Below, piece by piece: positions 40,207-48,939 of a DNA stretch of 64,000 bases; position 1 is the first letter of the stretch; each line of letters begins with the position of its first letter. The translations under genes and the position numbers were made by a program. Below the pieces are notes generated by a model that worked only from the letters and a program-made list of their open reading frames with translations, was not told the DNA's origin and searched no databases. This stretch comes from Actinoplanes lutulentus (GTDB lineage: Bacteria > Actinomycetota > Actinomycetes > Mycobacteriales > Micromonosporaceae), in contig NZ_QLMJ01000018.1 of NCBI RefSeq assembly GCF_003259845.1, positions 124,001-188,000 on the forward strand, read 5' to 3'.

Positions 40207-40263
40207 CGAGCCGTAGCTCAGTGGCGTTATCAGGTGCCGATGACACCACTGAGCTACGGCTCG
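40207..40263. repeat. Hairpin family D, copy D2 (18-bp perfect stem)
   Basis: CGAGCCGTAGCTCAGTGG (40207-40224) is fully complementary to 40246-40263; with two mismatches the stem reaches 25 bp. The stretch GTAGCTCAGTGG resembles a tRNA D-arm but no tRNA can be built. Confidence 0.85.
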
Positions 40264-40374
40264 CGGAACTCGGCCTCGGCGAGTCGAGCCAGGACGGGGA
40301 GCGGGCCGTGCGGATCTCACCCCACGTCGACCCGGGGCCGGCGGCGAGCACGCCCGTGGGCGGGGCTGCCGTCC

Positions 40375-40423
40375 AGATCCAGGCGTGTTCCGGGCGCTAT
40401 CCAGCCAGAACACGCCTGGATCT
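40375..40423. repeat. Hairpin E (16-bp perfect stem)
   Basis: AGATCCAGGCGTGTTC (40375-40390) is fully complementary to 40408-40423, with a 17-base loop. Single copy in the window; 49 nt long, close to the size of the A/B elements. Confidence 0.85.
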
Positions 40424-40479
40424 CGATGGGAAGCCGGCTGACCCGAACTCGACACGGACACCGGCAGGTCACCCTCGTG

Positions 40480-40520
40480 CGTGTCGGCTTCGGGTGCGGA
40501 TCGAACCCGAAGTCGACACG
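40480..40520. repeat. Hairpin family C, copy C2
   Basis: CGTGTCGGCTTCGGGT (40480-40495) pairs, with one mismatch, with ACCCGAAGTCGACACG (40505-40520). A third half-copy lies near 40442-40457; copy C1 is at 29919-29961. Confidence 0.8.
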
Positions 40521-40585
40521 GGACGGGCAGCCCCGCGCCAGGTCAGCCAGGACGAGACGGGCAGCCCCGCGTCAGGGTCGGGGGG

Positions 40586-42535
40586 CTAGCGGCGGCCTCG
40601 GCGGGCTCGGACGTAGTCGTCGATGACGTAGCGGCCGAGCTCGCCCGGTTCCGGGCTGAAGACGCGGCCGCCGTTGCGTTCGGCGACCTTGCCGACGAAG
40701 CGTTGCAGGCCCGGGTCTTCACCGAGCATGAAGACGTTCAGCGTGGCGCCGAACCGGGTGAGCAGGTCGACCTCGCGGACCGTGGCCCGCACGGTCTCCG
40801 GCATCGGCGGCCACCAGAACGTCGCCTCGCCGTCGTCCTCCAGGTGCGCGGTCGGCTCGCCGTCGGTCACCACCAGCACCACCGGCTCGGCGCCGGGGTG
40901 CCGGCGCAGGTGCCGGCCGGCCAGTTTGAGCGCGTGCTGCAGGTTGGTGCCCTTCTCCATGGTCGGCTCGATCGCGGCCAGTTCGCCCTGGCTGAGCGTC
41001 TGCGCGTACTTGCCGAAGCCGACGATCTGCAGCGCGTCCTGCGGGTATTTCGTGGCGACCAGGTGGGACAGGGCCAGGGCGGTCTGTTTCATCGGGCCCC
41101 AGCGGCCGTCGGCGTACATCGAGTAGGACAGGTCGACGCAGAGGGCCACCACGGCGGACGCGCGCCGTTCGGTCTCGGCCACCTCGAAGTCGTCGGGCTC
41201 CAGGCGTACCGGAAGGGTTTTGACGTCTCGGGAGGCGGCCCGGCGGCGGACCGCGTTGCCGAGGGTCCGGACCACGTCGAGCGGCTGGTCGTCGCCGAAC
41301 TCCCAGCGCCGGGAGGAGCCGATCAGGTCGCCGGCGGCTCCGGCGTCGCGCATGTCGTGCTCGCCGCGTTTGCCGCCCGCGATGTCCTTGAAGATCGCGG
41401 AGAGCGCGGTGTGGCCGAGTCGGCGCAGCGCTTTCGGGGAGAGGGTGAGGCCCTCGTCGTCACGCTGCACCCAGCCCTGCCGGCGCAGTTCACGCTCCAG
41501 CTCGCGGAGCCGCCGCAGGTCGTCGGCGGCGCCCCGGCCCAGTTGCCGCTCGACGGCTTCGACATCCACGTCGTCGAGGGTCGCGCCCGGGTGTTCCTGG
41601 CCGAGCTGGTCGATCAGCTCGTCCAGGTCGGCGATCTCGCCCAGTGCGGACGCCGCGTCGCCGTACCCCAGATCGTTAGGCCCGCGCATCCGCTCGCCGC
41701 GACCCCAGTTGAGGCCGGGGCGCAGCGAGCGCAGGTTGTCGGTGAGCTCGGACAACTGGCCCTGCAGAGGACCATCCCCCATGGCCTGGGCCATCAGGTT
41801 CTGCAGTTCCTCGCGCTGCTGCGGGCTCAGCGACCGCATCAGACGCTCGGCCGCGGCGGCCTGCCGGGCCAGCGAGTCGATCAGCTCGTCGACGTTGCTC
41901 GGGTTGTCCGGGAAGAACTGCCCGTGCTTGTCCATGAAGTCACGGAACTGGTCCTCGGTGTTCTCGCCGCGGGCGTGCCGGTCGAGCAGCCGGTTGAGGT
42001 CACCCACCATCTCGGAGACAGCCGAGAGATCGCCCTGCTGCAACGCCTGCTTCATCCCGGCGAAGCGCTGCGACACGACCTCCTGCCGCAAACCCTCAAG
42101 GATCTGCTGGTAGATCTGCCGTGCCTCGGACGACGCCCACTCATAGGAGGACAGCTCCGAAACAGCCTGGGAGACCGACCGCGGCAGATTGTCGAGCTGC
42201 GCCTCGGCGAACCGCGCGTCCATGTCGTCCCGGGCCGCGAGCGTGTCCCGCTCCGCGGCCAGGGCCTGGTCGAGCTGCTGCCGGGCACGGGTGACCGCGC
42301 CGTCCAGATTGCCCCGGCGCAGCGCGTCCCGGCGCAGCCGCTGCGCCCGGGCCCGCAGGTCGTCGAGACCCCGGCCGTCGCGCGGGCCACGCCGGATCAG
42401 GTCGCGCAGGGCGTCCCGCAGGCTGTCGCCCTCGAGAACCCGCTCGCCCATCTCGTCGACGGCGGCGCGCACGTCGTACGGCGGGGCGAGCGGATCCGGA
42501 CCGTCCTGCCATTGCCCGTATCGGAAGACGGACAC
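40586..42535 (-). CDS. VWA-domain protein (CoxE-like partner of a MoxR-type ATPase)
   Basis: 649 residues. A long helical N-terminal half (about 1-400, many Arg/Glu/Gln, with RARQQLDQALAAERDTLAARDDMDARF) is followed by a von Willebrand A domain from about 440: VALCVDLSYSM gives the MIDAS D-x-S-x-S, and VVTDGEPTAHL the later Asp. Such VWA proteins work with an AAA ATPase to load metal or remodel a target complex. The ATPase 42538-43962 is upstream by 2 bases. The pair resembles M. tuberculosis Rv0958/Rv0959; substrate unknown. Confidence 0.85.
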   Translation of the reverse strand: MSVFRYGQWQDGPDPLAPPYDVRAAVDEMGERVLEGDSLRDALRDLIRRGPRDGRGLDDLRARAQRLRRDALRRGNLDGAVTRARQQLDQALAAERDTLAARDDMDARFAEAQLDNLPRSVSQAVSELSSYEWASSEARQIYQQILEGLRQEVVSQRFAGMKQALQQGDLSAVSEMVGDLNRLLDRHARGENTEDQFRDFMDKHGQFFPDNPSNVDELIDSLARQAAAAERLMRSLSPQQREELQNLMAQAMGDGPLQGQLSELTDNLRSLRPGLNWGRGERMRGPNDLGYGDAASALGEIADLDELIDQLGQEHPGATLDDVDVEAVERQLGRGAADDLRRLRELERELRRQGWVQRDDEGLTLSPKALRRLGHTALSAIFKDIAGGKRGEHDMRDAGAAGDLIGSSRRWEFGDDQPLDVVRTLGNAVRRRAASRDVKTLPVRLEPDDFEVAETERRASAVVALCVDLSYSMYADGRWGPMKQTALALSHLVATKYPQDALQIVGFGKYAQTLSQGELAAIEPTMEKGTNLQHALKLAGRHLRRHPGAEPVVLVVTDGEPTAHLEDDGEATFWWPPMPETVRATVREVDLLTRFGATLNVFMLGEDPGLQRFVGKVAERNGGRVFSPEPGELGRYVIDDYVRARRGRR

Positions 42536-42537
42536 GG

Positions 42538-43962
42538 TCAGCTCCCGTACAGGGTGCGGCCGTCGTCGGTCAGCTCCTTGGCCAGCCGCCGGGTCAGGTG
42601 CAGGCCCTCCAGGACGAACTCCACACCGGAGGCCGCCTGCCCCGGGCTCGGCGCGTCGCCGAGACCGAGCCGGTCGAGCACCTTGGCCAGGCCCGGCACC
42701 GTGGTGATCTGCGCCAGCAGGTCCTCGGCGCTGACCAGGTCACCGGTCTGGATGATCGCGCCGTCGGCGACCAGGTCGGTGAAGCCGGACAGATCGAGGC
42801 CGGCGAGCCGGTCCCGGAACGTCTCGGCCGTCGCGACCCGCAGCAGGTGCGCCAGGATCTCGGTCTCCCGGCCCTCCTCGCCGCTCTCGAACTCGACCTT
42901 GCCACGCAGCGTGGAGGTCACCGAGGTGGCGTCGCAGATGCGGGCCACCGCCTCCCGCTCGCCGCGCAGGCCGGCCCGGCGCAGCGCGGACGCCGCCACC
43001 GTCTCGGCGGCCGCGATCGCGAACCGGGCCGAGACACCGGAGCGGGTGTCCACCGACGGCGACTCGCGCACGCCGCGGGTGTACCGCGCCAGGACGTCGA
43101 TGAGGTGCTCCGGGACGGACGCGACCAGGGACGCCTCCTGACGGATCAGGGCGGTCTCCAGCTCCAGGTCGACCGGGTAGTGGGTGCGGATCTCCGCGCC
43201 GAACCGGTCCTTGAGCGGGGTGATGATCCGGCCCCGGTTGGTGTAGTCCTCCGGGTTGGCGGAGGCCACGAGCAGCAGGTCGAGCGGCAGCCGGAGCTGG
43301 TAGCCACGGACCTGGATGTCGCGCTCCTCCAGCACGTTGAGCAGCGACACCTGGATGCGCTCGGCCAGGTCGGGAAGCTCGTTCACCGCGAAGATGCCCC
43401 GGTTCGTCCGGGGCACCAGGCCGAAGTGGATCGTCTCCGGGTCACCGAGGGCACGGCCCTCGGCCACCTTTATCGGGTCGACGTCGCCGACCAGGTCACC
43501 GACGCTGGTGTCCGGGGTGGCGAGCTTCTCGCCGTACCGCTCGGAGCGGTGCAGCCAGGACACCGGCAACAGGTCGCCGGCCTCGGTGGCGAGCCGGAGG
43601 CTGGCCGGGGTGAGCGGAAGGTATGGGTGCTCGTGCAGCTCCGAGCCGGTGATGAACGGGGTCCACTCGTCGAGCAGCCCGGTCAGCGACCGGATCAGAC
43701 GGGTCTTGCCCTGGCCGCGCTCACCGAGCAGCACCATGTCGTGCCCGGCGAGCAGCGCCCGCTCCACCTCCGGCAGGACGGTGTCGTCATAACCGACGAT
43801 GCCGGGAAAACGCGGCTGCCCGGAACGGAGACGATCGAGCAGGTTGTCGCGCAACTCCTCTTTCACGGTGCGGAACTCGTGCCCGGTGGCACGCAGCTCG
43901 CCCAGGGTGCGCGGCAGGTCGGCGGGAGGAATGGGTGTGATCGCGGAAGGAGCCTTTGTCAC
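42538..43962 (-). CDS. AAA+ ATPase, MoxR / magnesium-chelatase ChlI type
   Basis: 474 residues. Walker A GERGQGKTRLI, Walker B region GIFAVNELPDLAERIQVSLLNVLEERDIQ (Asn replaces the usual Asp of NEDL), sensor 1 VASANPEDYTNRGRIITPLKDRF, and the C-terminal lid DTRSGVSARFAIAAAETVAASALRRA match the ChlI/MoxR clade. The first 60 residues (LGELRATGHEFRTVKEELRDNLLDRLRSG) are an extra helical part. Forms an operon with the VWA protein. The role is chaperone-like activation of an unknown complex. Confidence 0.87.
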   Translation of the reverse strand: MTKAPSAITPIPPADLPRTLGELRATGHEFRTVKEELRDNLLDRLRSGQPRFPGIVGYDDTVLPEVERALLAGHDMVLLGERGQGKTRLIRSLTGLLDEWTPFITGSELHEHPYLPLTPASLRLATEAGDLLPVSWLHRSERYGEKLATPDTSVGDLVGDVDPIKVAEGRALGDPETIHFGLVPRTNRGIFAVNELPDLAERIQVSLLNVLEERDIQVRGYQLRLPLDLLLVASANPEDYTNRGRIITPLKDRFGAEIRTHYPVDLELETALIRQEASLVASVPEHLIDVLARYTRGVRESPSVDTRSGVSARFAIAAAETVAASALRRAGLRGEREAVARICDATSVTSTLRGKVEFESGEEGRETEILAHLLRVATAETFRDRLAGLDLSGFTDLVADGAIIQTGDLVSAEDLLAQITTVPGLAKVLDRLGLGDAPSPGQAASGVEFVLEGLHLTRRLAKELTDDGRTLYGS

Positions 43963-44075
43963 CGCAAGAACGCTACTCCTGTCGCCCCGACATGCCAGGA
44001 CTGTGACGTGGGACGCATCCAGGGCCGCGAGATTGGCTCTCGCTCACCCTCCCTGCCGCGGCGCACGCTTCGTTC

Positions 44076-44894
44076 ATGACAGACATTGCGCGGTACGTGG
44101 CATTCAGCTCGGATCCCAGCGGCGGCAACCCGGCCGGTGTGGTCCTCGACGCGGCCGGACTCGACGACGACCAGATGCAGAAGATCGCGGCCGAGGTCGG
44201 CTATTCGGAGACCGCCTTCGTGACCGGGCCGGCCGGCGCGGGCCTGCGGGTGCGGTACTTCAGCCCGCTCGCCGAGGTGCCGTTCTGCGGGCACGCCACG
44301 GTCGCCACGGCGGTGGCGCTCGGACCGGGCTCGCACCTGTTCGTCACCAATGCGGGCGAGGTTCCGGTCGTCGTCTCCACCGACGGTGTGGCGACGCTGA
44401 CCAGCGTGGACCCGCACGTCACCGATCTCGCGGCCGACGATCTGGCGGCGCTGCTCGGGGCGCTGCGGTGGGACGCCGCCGATCTGGACGAGCAGTTGCC
44501 GGCCCGCGTCGCGTACGCCGGGGCGTATCATCCGATCCTGGCCGTGACCAGCCGGAAGCGCCTCGCCGAGCTGGACTACGACGTGCCGGCGCTGAAAGCG
44601 CTGATGACCTCGCGCGGATGGACGACGATCCAGCTGGTGCACCGGACGGCGGAGGATGCGTTCGACGTGCGCAACCCGTTCCCGATCGGCGGCGTCTACG
44701 AGGACCCGGCGACCGGCGCGGCGGCAGCGGCCTTCGGCGGTTACCTGCGCGCGCTCGGCCTGGTCGGCGCGGACGCGACAGTGCACCTGCGCCAGGGCGA
44801 CGACATGGGCCGGCCGAGCCGTCTCACCGTCCGGCTGACCCCGGACGTCACCGGTGTGCGGGTCAGCGGACCCGGCGCCCCGATCCCGGAATAA
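44076..44894 (+). CDS. PhzF-family isomerase
   Basis: 272 residues from ATG 44076. Family features: YVAFSSDPSGGNPAGVVLD at the N-terminus; the catalytic Glu in VGYSETAFVTGP; CGHATVATAV near residue 72; and the matching second-half PATGAAAAAFGGYL. PhzF acts on trans-2,3-dihydro-3-hydroxyanthranilate in phenazine synthesis; most homologues, like this one with no phenazine genes nearby, have unknown isomerase or epimerase substrates. Reads toward the PPOX enzyme gene, 28 bases apart, perhaps one transcript. Confidence 0.87.
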   Translation: MTDIARYVAFSSDPSGGNPAGVVLDAAGLDDDQMQKIAAEVGYSETAFVTGPAGAGLRVRYFSPLAEVPFCGHATVATAVALGPGSHLFVTNAGEVPVVVSTDGVATLTSVDPHVTDLAADDLAALLGALRWDAADLDEQLPARVAYAGAYHPILAVTSRKRLAELDYDVPALKALMTSRGWTTIQLVHRTAEDAFDVRNPFPIGGVYEDPATGAAAAAFGGYLRALGLVGADATVHLRQGDDMGRPSRLTVRLTPDVTGVRVSGPGAPIPE

Positions 44895-44922
44895 GCGCTG
44901 TCCGGGTGAGGCTGGACCTCTC

Positions 44923-45354
44923 ATGACGGCAACCCTGTTCGACCCGCGCACCCTGCTCGCGGAGAGCCGGATCGGTGTCCTCGCCACGATCAAGGCGGAC
45001 GGCCGGCCGCAGCTCTCCCCCGTGACGCCCCATTACGACACCGAGGCCGGGGTCATCCTGGTCTCGATGACCGAGGGGCGCGCCAAGACCATCAACCTGC
45101 GCCGCGACCCCCGCGCCACCCTCTCGGTCACCAGCGCCGACGGCTGGTCCTGGGCCACCGCCGAGGGGATCGCCACCCTCACCGGGCCGGGCACCGAGCC
45201 GGACGGCCCCGAGGTGGAGGCGCTCGTCGACTACTACCGGCGGGCCGCCGGGGAGCATCCGGACTGGGACGAGTACCGGTCGGTGATGGTCGCCGACCGC
45301 CGGGTCCTGATGACGATGACGGTCGACCATGTCTATGGGGCCGCGCTGCGCTGA
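44923..45354 (+). CDS. PPOX-class (FMN/F420) oxidoreductase
   Basis: 143 residues from ATG 44923; the longer frame begins inside the PhzF gene. The split-barrel flavin-binding pattern is seen: RIGVLATIKADGRPQLSPVTPHYD, GVILVSMTEGRAKTINLRRDPRATLSV and the final YRSVMVADRRVLMTMTVDHVYG. In actinobacteria many members use F420 as cofactor; this fits the TIGR03618-like group but sequence alone does not decide between F420 and FMN. Substrate unknown. Confidence 0.83.
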   Translation: MTATLFDPRTLLAESRIGVLATIKADGRPQLSPVTPHYDTEAGVILVSMTEGRAKTINLRRDPRATLSVTSADGWSWATAEGIATLTGPGTEPDGPEVEALVDYYRRAAGEHPDWDEYRSVMVADRRVLMTMTVDHVYGAALR

Positions 45355-45407
45355 CCTGTCCGGTGCGCTGATTTGTCCGGTGGGGGCGGAACCTAGGATG
45401 GCGTCTG

Positions 45408-47030
45408 ATGAGCGCCACCATGATCGCCCGGGAACTCGCCGCTGGGCACGGCGACCGCACCCTCTTCGCAGGGCTCGACCTCGTCGTCGCGCCCGGCGAC
45501 GTGATCGGTCTGGTCGGGGTCAATGGGGCGGGCAAGACGACGCTTCTGCGTACCCTCGCGGGGTTGATCCCCACGGAGAGCGGAAGCGTCTCGCTCAGCC
45601 CGCCCACCGCCAATGTCGGATATCTCCCGCAGGAGCGGGAGCGACGCGCGGGTGAGACCGTCCTGGCGTTCCTCGGCCGGCGCACCGGGGTGACCGCTGC
45701 TCAGGAAGAGATGGACGCGGCGGCTCTTCTGCTCGCGGACTCGGCCGACGGAGCCGACGATCGGTACGCGGCGGCGCTGGAACGCTGGCTCGACCTCGGC
45801 GGGGCCGACCTGGACGAGCGTGCCGCCGCCCTGGACATGGACCTGGACCTGGACGCGTCGATGACGTCGCTGTCCGGTGGCCAGGCGGCCCGGGCCGGGC
45901 TGGCGTCGTTGCTGCTCAGCCGCTATGACATCTACCTGCTGGACGAGCCGACGAACGACCTCGACCTGGCGGGTCTCGCGCAGATCGAGGCGTTCGTGGA
46001 CGGTCTGCGCGCCGGAGCCGTGGTGGTGAGTCACGACCGTGAGTTCCTGATGCGGACCGTCACCAAGGTCCTCGAACTGGACCTCGCGCAGCAGCAGGTC
46101 AACCTGTTCGGCGGCGGGTACGAGTCGTATCTGTCCGAGCGTGAGCGGGCCCGGCGGCACGCCCGCGAGGAGTTCGAGGACTACTCCGACAAGAAGGAGG
46201 ACCTCCTCGAACGCGCCCGGACCCAGCGGGCCTGGATGGACAAGGGCGTGCGCAACGCCCGCCGCAAAGCACCGGACAACGACAAGATCGCGAAGAGTCA
46301 GCGCGGCGAGACCAGCGAGAAGCAGGCCGCGAAAGCCCGGCAGACCGAGAAGATGATCGAACGCCTCGACGTCGTCGAAGAGCCCCGCAAGGAGTGGGAA
46401 CTCCGGATGGAGATCGCGGTGGCGCCCCGGGCCGGTGCGGTCGTGGGGACGCTGCGCGACGCGGTGGTGTCGCACGGGTCGTTCGTTCTCGGGCCGGTGA
46501 CGCTGCAGATCGACTGGGCCGACCGGGTCGCGATCACCGGCGCGAACGGCGCCGGCAAGTCGACGCTGCTCGCGGCGTTGCTCGGGCGGGTGCCGCTGCA
46601 GTCCGGTTCGCAGCACCTCGGCCCGGGCGTGGTGGTCGGCGAGGTCGACCAGGCGCGCGGGCTGTTCCTGTCCGAGACGCCGCTGATGCGGGCGTTCGGC
46701 GAGGTGGTTCCCACGTGGAGTGACGCCGACGTGCGGACGCTGCTCGCGAAGTTCGGGCTCCGGTCGGCGCATGTGATGCGGCCGGCCGCGACGTTGTCGC
46801 CCGGCGAGCGGACCCGGGCGGCGCTGGCGCTGTTGCAGGCGCGTGGGGTGAACCTGCTGGTGCTCGACGAGCCGACGAACCATCTGGATCTGCCGGCGAT
46901 CGAGCAGCTGGAGTCGGCGCTGGAGAGTTTCACGGGGACGTTGCTGCTGGTCACGCACGATCGGCGGATGCTGTCCGCGGTGTCGACGAACCGCCACCTC
47001 GAGGTGGCCGACGGCAAGGTCTCCGGCTGA
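45408..47030 (+). CDS. ABC-F family ATPase
   Basis: 540 residues with two ABC domains and no TM segment. First: GVNGAGKTT, signature LSGGQAARAGLASLL, YLLDEPTNDLDL. Second: GANGAGKST, LSPGERTRAALALL, LVLDEPTNHLDL. Between them is the charged linker of ABC-F proteins (residues about 240-325, many Arg/Lys/Glu). ABC-F proteins act on the ribosome; some give antibiotic protection, others adjust translation. Which group this one belongs to is not clear. TTGTCC (45373) and TAGGAT (45394) may be a promoter with a short spacer that makes the message leaderless. Confidence 0.88.
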   Translation: MSATMIARELAAGHGDRTLFAGLDLVVAPGDVIGLVGVNGAGKTTLLRTLAGLIPTESGSVSLSPPTANVGYLPQERERRAGETVLAFLGRRTGVTAAQEEMDAAALLLADSADGADDRYAAALERWLDLGGADLDERAAALDMDLDLDASMTSLSGGQAARAGLASLLLSRYDIYLLDEPTNDLDLAGLAQIEAFVDGLRAGAVVVSHDREFLMRTVTKVLELDLAQQQVNLFGGGYESYLSERERARRHAREEFEDYSDKKEDLLERARTQRAWMDKGVRNARRKAPDNDKIAKSQRGETSEKQAAKARQTEKMIERLDVVEEPRKEWELRMEIAVAPRAGAVVGTLRDAVVSHGSFVLGPVTLQIDWADRVAITGANGAGKSTLLAALLGRVPLQSGSQHLGPGVVVGEVDQARGLFLSETPLMRAFGEVVPTWSDADVRTLLAKFGLRSAHVMRPAATLSPGERTRAALALLQARGVNLLVLDEPTNHLDLPAIEQLESALESFTGTLLLVTHDRRMLSAVSTNRHLEVADGKVSG

Positions 47031-47057
47031 CGTTCCCCCGGTTGTACGGTCTTAGGC

Positions 47058-47178
47058 GCCGGGGAACGGGCTTAACGCCACGGTCCCCGGCTGCACAGCA
47101 TGGTGACCGTGGCGTTCAGCCGGGGACGGGCTTAACGCCACGGTCCCCGGCTGTACTGCGCGGCGACCGTGGCGTTGA
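47058..47178. repeat. Two tandem 60/61-bp units, each a hairpin (family F)
   Basis: Units begin GCCGGGG at 47058 and 47119; a third start at 47179 marks the end. In each, AACGCCACGGTC (47074-47085; 47134-47145) is fully complementary to GACCGTGGCGTT (47105-47116; 47165-47176). Placed between the convergent ABC-F and fascin-like genes. Confidence 0.85.
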
Positions 47179-47186
47179 GCCGGGGG

Positions 47187-47789
47187 TCAGCAGGCGAGCT
47201 TGAAGCGCTCGTCGGGGCCGATCTTCTTGGCGTCGGAGCGGACCACGTCGGCGCGGCGGCCGCCGCCGCCTACCGCGGTGAGGAAGTTGCCGCTCGGGGT
47301 GCGGATCGCGGACCAGCCGTCGGCGGAGAGCGGGACCACGGACAGCTTCTCGTTGGCGCCCACGGTCTTGGCGTTCGAGCGGATCACGTCGGCCTTGCGG
47401 CCTCCGCCGCCGACGACGCTGATGTAGCTCTTGTTGGCGGTACGCACGGCGAACGTGGTCGCGCTGAGGGCGATCAGCTGGAAGCGCTCGGTGGCGCCTA
47501 CCGCCGTGGCGTCGGTGCGCATGGCGTTGGCGGCTTGACCACCGCCGCCGACCGCTGTCACGTAGTGGCCGCTCCGGGTCTGGATGCTGCAGATCATGGC
47601 AGCGGGCGGTGCCGCGTGCCCGGCCTGAGCAGCGTGCCCGGCCTCGGCGGCGTTTGTGGAGAGGCCGGTCTGGCCGGTGACGGTGGCTGGGGATACCGGC
47701 GTTGCCGGGGAGGCGGCGAGGGCAGCGGCGGCGGGTACGGCCAGGCAGGCTGCTGCGGAGATGGCGGCGATGTACCGGATGCGAGACAT
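47187..47789 (-). CDS. Secreted fascin-like beta-trefoil protein
   Basis: 200 residues from ATG 47789 (AAGGGG upstream). The signal peptide RIRYIAAISAAACLAVPAAAALA cleaves near ALA. After a short Ala/His linker, three repeats of about 42 residues follow, each with a (Y/F)(V/I/L)(T/S)(A/V)VGGGG core and then a basic strand (for example GHYVTAVGGGGQ, KSYISVVGGGGRK, GNFLTAVGGGGRR) and ending ERFQLI, EKLSVV, ERFKLAC. This is the fascin/ricin-like beta-trefoil repeat pattern. One complete trefoil, exported, probably a ligand- or surface-binding protein. Function unknown. Confidence 0.75.
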   Translation of the reverse strand: MSRIRYIAAISAAACLAVPAAAALAASPATPVSPATVTGQTGLSTNAAEAGHAAQAGHAAPPAAMICSIQTRSGHYVTAVGGGGQAANAMRTDATAVGATERFQLIALSATTFAVRTANKSYISVVGGGGRKADVIRSNAKTVGANEKLSVVPLSADGWSAIRTPSGNFLTAVGGGGRRADVVRSDAKKIGPDERFKLAC

Positions 47790-47931
47790 CTGGGGGACCC
47801 CTTCGAGCGATATGCCGGATTTGTCACGAAACAATATGACTCATCTGGTGTAGAAGCGGGCCGGGAACACGCCGCCGGGCCGGTTCTATTCGTCCGCCGC
47901 CGAACAGCGCGGCCGCCAACGAGCGGCGCAG

Positions 47932-48879
47932 TCATGCCGTGTCGCCGGCCGGCGCTGTTATCCGGGTCGCCAGTGCTCGGCGATAGTCGCGCGGGGAACT
48001 GCCGGTCACCCGTTTGAAGGCGGTGCTCAGGGCGCTCTCCGAGCCGTACCCGATGGCGTGCGCGATGGCCGCGACCGTTCCGTCGCCGCGCCGGAGCCGG
48101 GCGGCGGCGAGCTCGATCCGCCAGCCGGTGAGGTAGTCGAGCGGTCCCCGGCCCATCGCCTGCCGGAACCGCGCGGCGAGGGTTGACCGGGAGACCGCGG
48201 ACACCTCGGCCAGATCTGCGACGGTCCAGGCTCGCTCCGGCCGGGCATGGAGCGCCCGCAGCGCCGGCGCCACCACCGGATCGGCGAGCCCGGCGAGAAG
48301 ACCAGGACCGCCGCCTGCCACGTGCAGCCGGAGGATGTGGATCAGCATGATCATGGCCAGGTGTTCGGTGACCAGGGTGGAGGCCAGGGGGCGGCCTCCC
48401 AGCTCCTCGTCGATGCGCGCCAGGGACCAGCGGATGGTCTGTGCCTCGGCGGTGCCGGCCGGCACGTGGATCACCGGCGGCAGAGCGTCCAGCAGCAGCT
48501 CCCGGGCGCGGTCGCCGAAGTCGAAGCGGCCGCCGATCACGCGTACCCCAGCGGTCTCACCGACCTGGGCCACCCCCGAAGCCGCCGCCGAGAAGATCGG
48601 GCCGGCCGGGACGGGCGGAACGCCCGGGCCGCTGGCCAGGGTGAACGCACGCGGCTGGATCAGCAGGAAGCAGTCGCCCTCGGCCAGCGGGATCGGTCCG
48701 GGTACGCCGTCGACGGTCAGCAGGCAGCTGCCCCGGGCGACGGCGTTGAACTTGACGGCGAGGGGCGGTTCGAAGTCGATGGCCCAGTCGCCGCCGGCCA
48801 CGAGGGCGGTGGAGAGGCTACTGGTCACGCCGGCCAGGGCCAGGACGTCGTCAAGGGGATCACCATGCTGGACGCTCAC
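47932..48879 (-). CDS. AraC-family regulator with cupin_6-type sensor
   Basis: 315 residues from GTG 48879. The N-terminal cupin (WAIDFEPPLAVKFNAVARGSCLLTVDG, then LAEGDCFLLIQPRAFTLASGPG) is typical of this AraC group. HTH at C-terminus: WTVADLAEVSAVSRSTLAARFRQAMGRGPLDYLTGWRIELAAARLRRGDGTVAAIAHAIGYGSESALSTAFKRVTGSSPRDYRR. Divergent from the SDR gene across 60 bases, so it most likely regulates it. Confidence 0.88.
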   Translation of the reverse strand: MSVQHGDPLDDVLALAGVTSSLSTALVAGGDWAIDFEPPLAVKFNAVARGSCLLTVDGVPGPIPLAEGDCFLLIQPRAFTLASGPGVPPVPAGPIFSAAASGVAQVGETAGVRVIGGRFDFGDRARELLLDALPPVIHVPAGTAEAQTIRWSLARIDEELGGRPLASTLVTEHLAMIMLIHILRLHVAGGGPGLLAGLADPVVAPALRALHARPERAWTVADLAEVSAVSRSTLAARFRQAMGRGPLDYLTGWRIELAAARLRRGDGTVAAIAHAIGYGSESALSTAFKRVTGSSPRDYRRALATRITAPAGDTA

Positions 48880-48939
48880 GCAACTATCTTGGACTCAGAA
48901 CCATTCATCGTCCAGGGATCGCGACATAGCGTGAAGCAC

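Larger units (their letters stand above)
40002..40585. other. 584-base non-coding gap packed with hairpins
   Basis: Between the ends of the AraC and VWA-protein genes. It contains at least five separate inverted repeats of different sequence (listed below), a short GCAACC array near 40085-40110, and half-copies of the family C sequence near 40442. Predicted frames here are short and follow the repeats; I accept none as genes. Confidence 0.7.

Noticed and set aside
40142..40263. GTAGCTCAGTGG as a possible tRNA gene
   Set aside because: Only the D-arm-like part is present; no anticodon stem, T-arm with GTTCGA, or acceptor pairing can be drawn. The sequence is part of hairpins D1 and D2.
42538..43962. 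Magnesium chelatase for bacteriochlorophyll or cobalamin
   Set aside because: No porphyrin or cobalt genes nearby, and the VWA partner is of the CoxE type, so a general MoxR-like role is more likely.
44076..45354. Phenazine biosynthesis because of a PhzF protein
   Set aside because: No phzA-E or G genes are near; PhzF homologues are widespread outside phenazine producers.
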